Source of the DNA: Phycicoccus sp. Root101
GTDB lineage: Bacteria > Actinomycetota > Actinomycetes > Actinomycetales > Dermatophilaceae
Length of the DNA stretch: 64,000 nt
Assembly: GCF_001426245.1 (NCBI RefSeq)
Contig: NZ_LMCM01000010.1
Coordinates: 186,001 to 250,000 of the forward strand
Direction of reading: 5' to 3'
A program made the translations under genes and the position numbers. This document shows positions 61,140-64,000 of the stretch, in pieces. The notes beneath the pieces were generated by a model, which saw nothing but the letters and a program-made list of their open reading frames with translations, was not told where the DNA came from and did no database searches. Position 1 is the stretch's first letter. Each line of letters starts with the position of its first letter.

Positions 61140-61229
61140 GGCACCCCGCGTGGTGGTACCTCTCCGAACTCCCCCAGGGCAGGAATGCAGCAAGGGTAGG
61201 AGAGCTCTTCCAGGTACGCGGGGTGTCCC
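61140..61229 (+). ncRNA. ffs: Bacterial small signal recognition particle RNA
   Basis: Terminal pairing of GGCACCCCGCG with CGCGGGGTGTCC and the helix 8 core (CCCCCAGGGCAGGAATGCAGCAAGGG, read in two parts: asymmetric loop CAGG and tetraloop-like GGAA with AGCA) identify the 4.5S-type SRP RNA. It binds Ffh to target membrane proteins. It is upstream of dnaX, a linkage often seen in bacteria. Confidence 0.93.
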
Positions 61230-61373
61230 TTTGTCGTTCCGGCCCCGTCGGCGAACCGCAAAGCGGGTGTCGTTCGGGAAAGCCCCCACAAATAACTGCC
61301 GTCCTGCCGAGCAACTCCCGCTTTGCCGGCGCGGCGCAGCGGCGTTCGCCCCGTGCGGTGGTGGGGCCGGGGG

Positions 61374-62786
61374 TCAGGCGCGATGGGCCTCGTCGAGGAG
61401 GCGGACGCGGCGCCGGCCGAACATGACGGCGGCGTATGACGCGAGCACCAGGACCATGAAGGCGTTCGTCAGGCTCGAGCGGGTGAGCAGCGCCGTCGCG
61501 GCCACGCCGCCGATCAGCGCGAGCAGCAGCGGCCGGGAGTACCAGAACCCGACGGAGATCACGGCCGAGCCGGGGGAGAACAGGGTCACCGGCGGCAACC
61601 CGCGGAACGCCGCCATGAGGTGTGTCCCGGCGACGAGCGCGGTCATCGCCACCGGCCAGAAGATCGCGGCGGGGCCGGCCGACGAGGTGGTCTCGACGAC
61701 CACGCCGCAGACCACGGCCACCGCGGCGAACATCGCCGACGGGGTGATGAGGTGCGCCAGGGCCTCCTCGCCGAACGGCAGCCCGATCAGCGCCGGTGTC
61801 CCGGCGTTGTCGCCCTGCAGGCGCATGCCCTCGGACCAGGCGCCGTACCCGAGGTAGGCGGCCAGCACGCCGGCGAAGGCGACGATGTTGGGCACCCCGG
61901 GGGTCGTCGAGTGCGCCAGCGCCCAGCAGCCGGCAGTCGACAGGACGAGGCCGACGACGAACGTGCCGGGTGAGCGGCGCAGGCCGAGCAGGTCGCGCTC
62001 GGCGACCACCGTGACCCGTCCGCGGGCCCGCAGCCGGGTCCGGCGCAGGCGGGTGCTCGGTGCGGCGACGTCGAGGCGGGCTGCCCGCAGGTCGCCGGCG
62101 AGGACCGCCCCGCCCATGGTCACGGCGCGTGCCGACTGGGTGCGCAGGCCGACGTGGTGCAGGGCCCGCAGCGAACGACGGCCACGCAGCACGGTGGCCG
62201 GACCGCGGTCGCCGGTGGGCCACGAGCGCACCTGCCCCCAGAGCCAGGCACCACCCAGCGCGAGGCCGACGACGAGGCCGCCCAGGGTCGTCGGCAGCAG
62301 CACGACGACCGGTGCGATACCGGCAGACACCATCCCGGTGCCGACGACGGCACCGGTGAGCAGGCCCAGGACCAGGCAGCCGGCGAGGCTGATCCGCCAC
62401 CAGCGCCGGAGCACGACCGCGCGGTCGAGGGCGCTGGAGGCGACGTGGTCGAGGTAGGGCAGGTCGGGCACGACGGGGCCGCGGACCGACCCGAGCCGGT
62501 ACCCCAGGAGCAGCACCCCCACGACGATCCCCCCGACGACCAGGACGCCCTGGACACCGGTCAGGTGGCGGGACAGCCACTGCGGGTCGACGAACTTGAA
62601 GAACGCGCGCGACGCGGGCACGCCGTAGACGAGGGAGGCGATGACGGCGACGTAGGCGGCATACACGGCGTTGCCGTTGCCCTGCTCGGGCAGGCCGCCA
62701 CGGATGACCTTGCGCGCCTGGGTGAGGCGACCTTCGTCCGTCGTGGGGCCGCTCGCCCCGGCGACCGCGTCGTCCCGCTCGCTCAT
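61374..62786 (-). CDS. ABC exporter permease-like membrane protein
   Basis: The 470-residue protein has about ten transmembrane segments in two groups, separated by a hydrophilic middle (LRALHHVGLRTQSARAVTMGG ... RTRLRARGRVTVVAERDLLGLRRSP). It overlaps the end of the ATPase gene by four bases, so the two evidently form one transporter. The arrangement resembles ABC-2-type exporters, though the sequence is diverged. Substrate unknown. Confidence 0.78.
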   Translation of the reverse strand: MSERDDAVAGASGPTTDEGRLTQARKVIRGGLPEQGNGNAVYAAYVAVIASLVYGVPASRAFFKFVDPQWLSRHLTGVQGVLVVGGIVVGVLLLGYRLGSVRGPVVPDLPYLDHVASSALDRAVVLRRWWRISLAGCLVLGLLTGAVVGTGMVSAGIAPVVVLLPTTLGGLVVGLALGGAWLWGQVRSWPTGDRGPATVLRGRRSLRALHHVGLRTQSARAVTMGGAVLAGDLRAARLDVAAPSTRLRRTRLRARGRVTVVAERDLLGLRRSPGTFVVGLVLSTAGCWALAHSTTPGVPNIVAFAGVLAAYLGYGAWSEGMRLQGDNAGTPALIGLPFGEEALAHLITPSAMFAAVAVVCGVVVETTSSAGPAAIFWPVAMTALVAGTHLMAAFRGLPPVTLFSPGSAVISVGFWYSRPLLLALIGGVAATALLTRSSLTNAFMVLVLASYAAVMFGRRRVRLLDEAHRA

Positions 62787-63466
62787 GCGCCCGCGACGTC
62801 GACGACGCGGTCGGCGATCGCCTCGGTCATCACGGGGTCGTGGCAGGCGATCACGAGCGTCGCGCCCGCGGCCTTGCGCTCGACGAGGATCCGGGTGAGC
62901 AGCTCGCGCTTGTGGGTGTCGAGGCGCTGCTCGGGCTCGTCGAGCAGCAACACCGTCGACGGCCGGAACAGCACCATCGCCAGGTGGAACAGCTGCTGCT
63001 GACCCGAGGACAGCTCGTGCGGGAACCGTTCCGACAGGTGGTCGATCTCCAGCGTCTCGAGGAGCGCGTCGGCCCGCTCGTCCGCGGTGGAGATCTGCCC
63101 GCCCCACGTGGAGTCGATGAGGACGAGGTGGTCGATGACGGTGAGGTCGCGGTATGCCGTGGGGGCACCCACGAGCGACGCCACCCCGGCGCGCGTGGCC
63201 GGGTCGCGCTCGTCGAGCGGGGCACCGTTGAAGGTCGCCGAGCCCACGGACGGCTCGAGCGCGCCCGCGAGGATGCGCAGCAGGGTCGTCTTGCCGCTGC
63301 CGTTCTCGCCGCGCAGGACGACGCACTGACCGGCCTTGGCCCTGAGGTCGATCGGCGCCAGCAGCACCGAGCCCTCGATGTCCTTGCCGGCGCCCTTGAC
63401 CTCGAGGACGAGCGGGTTCGCCTTCGTCTTCGGGGTGGTCGTGCCCTGCTTGCCTCGCGCAGCCAT
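62783..63466 (-). CDS. ABC transporter ATP-binding protein
   Basis: The 227-residue protein has Walker A RGENGSGKTTLLRIL (about 52-66), signature FPHELSSGQQQLFHLAMVL (LSSGQ), Walker B TVLLLDEPEQRLD and switch His in VIACHDPVM. It is a single small ATPase subunit of ABC-2 exporter type. It is transcribed away from dnaX, whose GTG is 140 bases distant. Confidence 0.95.
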   Translation of the reverse strand: MAARGKQGTTTPKTKANPLVLEVKGAGKDIEGSVLLAPIDLRAKAGQCVVLRGENGSGKTTLLRILAGALEPSVGSATFNGAPLDERDPATRAGVASLVGAPTAYRDLTVIDHLVLIDSTWGGQISTADERADALLETLEIDHLSERFPHELSSGQQQLFHLAMVLFRPSTVLLLDEPEQRLDTHKRELLTRILVERKAAGATLVIACHDPVMTEAIADRVVDVAGA

Positions 63467-63606
63467 GGATCTCCTGTCGTCGCCGACAGTCTGGCACCGG
63501 CTCCACGTCAGGGCTCGCAGGGTCGTCGAGGAGGGCCGGGCGGTGGCGGCGGACGCCCTCCGGCGGCCGCTGTGCCGTGTCAGGTGGGCCGACTAGGGTT
63601 CCGATC

Positions 63607-64000
63607 GTGAGCACCGCCCTGTACCGCCGCTACCGGCCCGAGTCCTTCGCCGACGTCATCGGTCAGGAGCACGTCACGGAGCCGCTCATGCAGGCGCTGC
63701 GCACGGGGCGCGTCAACCACGCCTACCTGTTCTCCGGCCCGCGCGGCTGCGGCAAGACGACCAGCGCCCGCATCCTGGCCCGCTGCCTCAACTGCGAGCA
63801 GGGCCCGACGCCCGACCCGTGCGGCGCCTGCGACTCGTGCGTGGCGCTGGCCCGGGGCGGCTCCGGCTCGGTCGACGTCATCGAGATCGACGCGGCCAGC
63901 CACGGTGGTGTCGACGACGCCCGAGACCTGCGCGAGCGCGCGTCCTACGGCCCGGCCCAGAGCCGCTACAAGATCTACATCATCGACGAGGCCCACATGG
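63607..64000 (+). CDS. dnaX: DNA polymerase III subunit gamma/tau, N-terminal part
   Basis: The reading frame leaves the window at residue 131. It starts STALYRRYRPESFADVIGQEHVTEPLMQALRTGRVNHAYLFSGPRGCGKTTSARILAR: Walker A at about 44-53. A zinc module C-x2-C with PCGACDSC follows, then IDAASHGGVDDARDLRE and the Walker B start IYIIDEAHM. It is the clamp-loader ATPase. GTG start. Confidence 0.97.
   Translation, partial: MSTALYRRYRPESFADVIGQEHVTEPLMQALRTGRVNHAYLFSGPRGCGKTTSARILARCLNCEQGPTPDPCGACDSCVALARGGSGSVDVIEIDAASHGGVDDARDLRERASYGPAQSRYKIYIIDEAHM

Noticed and set aside
60600-61300. Long frames across the SRP RNA region
   Set aside because: They cross a clear structured RNA and the DUF3817 gene; no protein-like sequence remains once those are removed.

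Overview
The window is about 72% GC, uses GTG starts freely, and packs genes with 4-base stop/start overlaps. Protein families (FliW/CsrA flagellar control, SHOCT and LytR-C small proteins, DUF853 ATPase, actinobacterial-type MurQ cluster) point to an actinomycete of the order Micrococcales. It looks most like the Intrasporangiaceae, but that placement is inference from gene content; no 16S gene is present.

Layout. 1-9.5 kb: housekeeping and accessory genes (amino-acid permease start, PH-domain protein, upp, tadA, DedA, secreted phosphatase-like protein, tRNA-Ser(CGA), a NarL-type two-component pair, a Rox-like flavin monooxygenase). These end in the wreck of a xylose locus: a ROK regulator fragment and an internally deleted xylA facing away from each other. 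9.9-40.1 kb: one complete-looking flagellar island. csrA-fliW-flgN lie on the minus strand; fliA, fliC, fliD, fliS, flgK, flgL, flgB, flgC, fliE-fliK, flgD, flgE, flbD, motAB, fliL-fliR, flhB and flhA lie on the plus strand. A fused NlpC/P60-lytic transglycosylase sits between fliJ and fliK. 40-49 kb: mixed accessory genes (acetyltransferase, LytR-C protein, HerA/DUF853-type ATPase, AbiEi/DUF559-type protein flanked by repeats, AEC carrier, propionyl-CoA synthetase, small membrane proteins). 49.2-60.3 kb: a cell-wall amino sugar (MurNAc) scavenging cluster: nagZ, namZ, an AmiE-like serine hydrolase, murR, murQ, an ABC sugar importer without its own ATPase, and a BadF-type sugar kinase. 60.3-64 kb: tRNA-Ser(GGA) with a duplicated 3' end, the SRP RNA, an ABC exporter pair and the start of dnaX.

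How it works together. Flagellar genes appear to be read by FliA from five promoters that share CTCA-N16-GCCGAT exactly (before flgN, fliC, flgB, flbD and fliM). The flagellin leader carries a hairpin with GGA in its loop and two GGA motifs in the Shine-Dalgarno region. This is the arrangement expected for CsrA repression relieved by FliW, whose genes lie 2 kb upstream. The MurNAc cluster would degrade muropeptides outside the cell, import MurNAc by an ABC system, phosphorylate it with a cytoplasmic kinase and cleave the lactyl ether with MurQ. That replaces the PTS route (MurP) known in Bacillus and E. coli.

The least expected signal is a short sequence motif. GGCGCCATACC occurs five times exactly, and its core G[G/C]CATAC about 31 times on the two strands, inside genes as well as between them. 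Inside genes it often uses otherwise rare codons (ATA, TAT, GCA, CCA).
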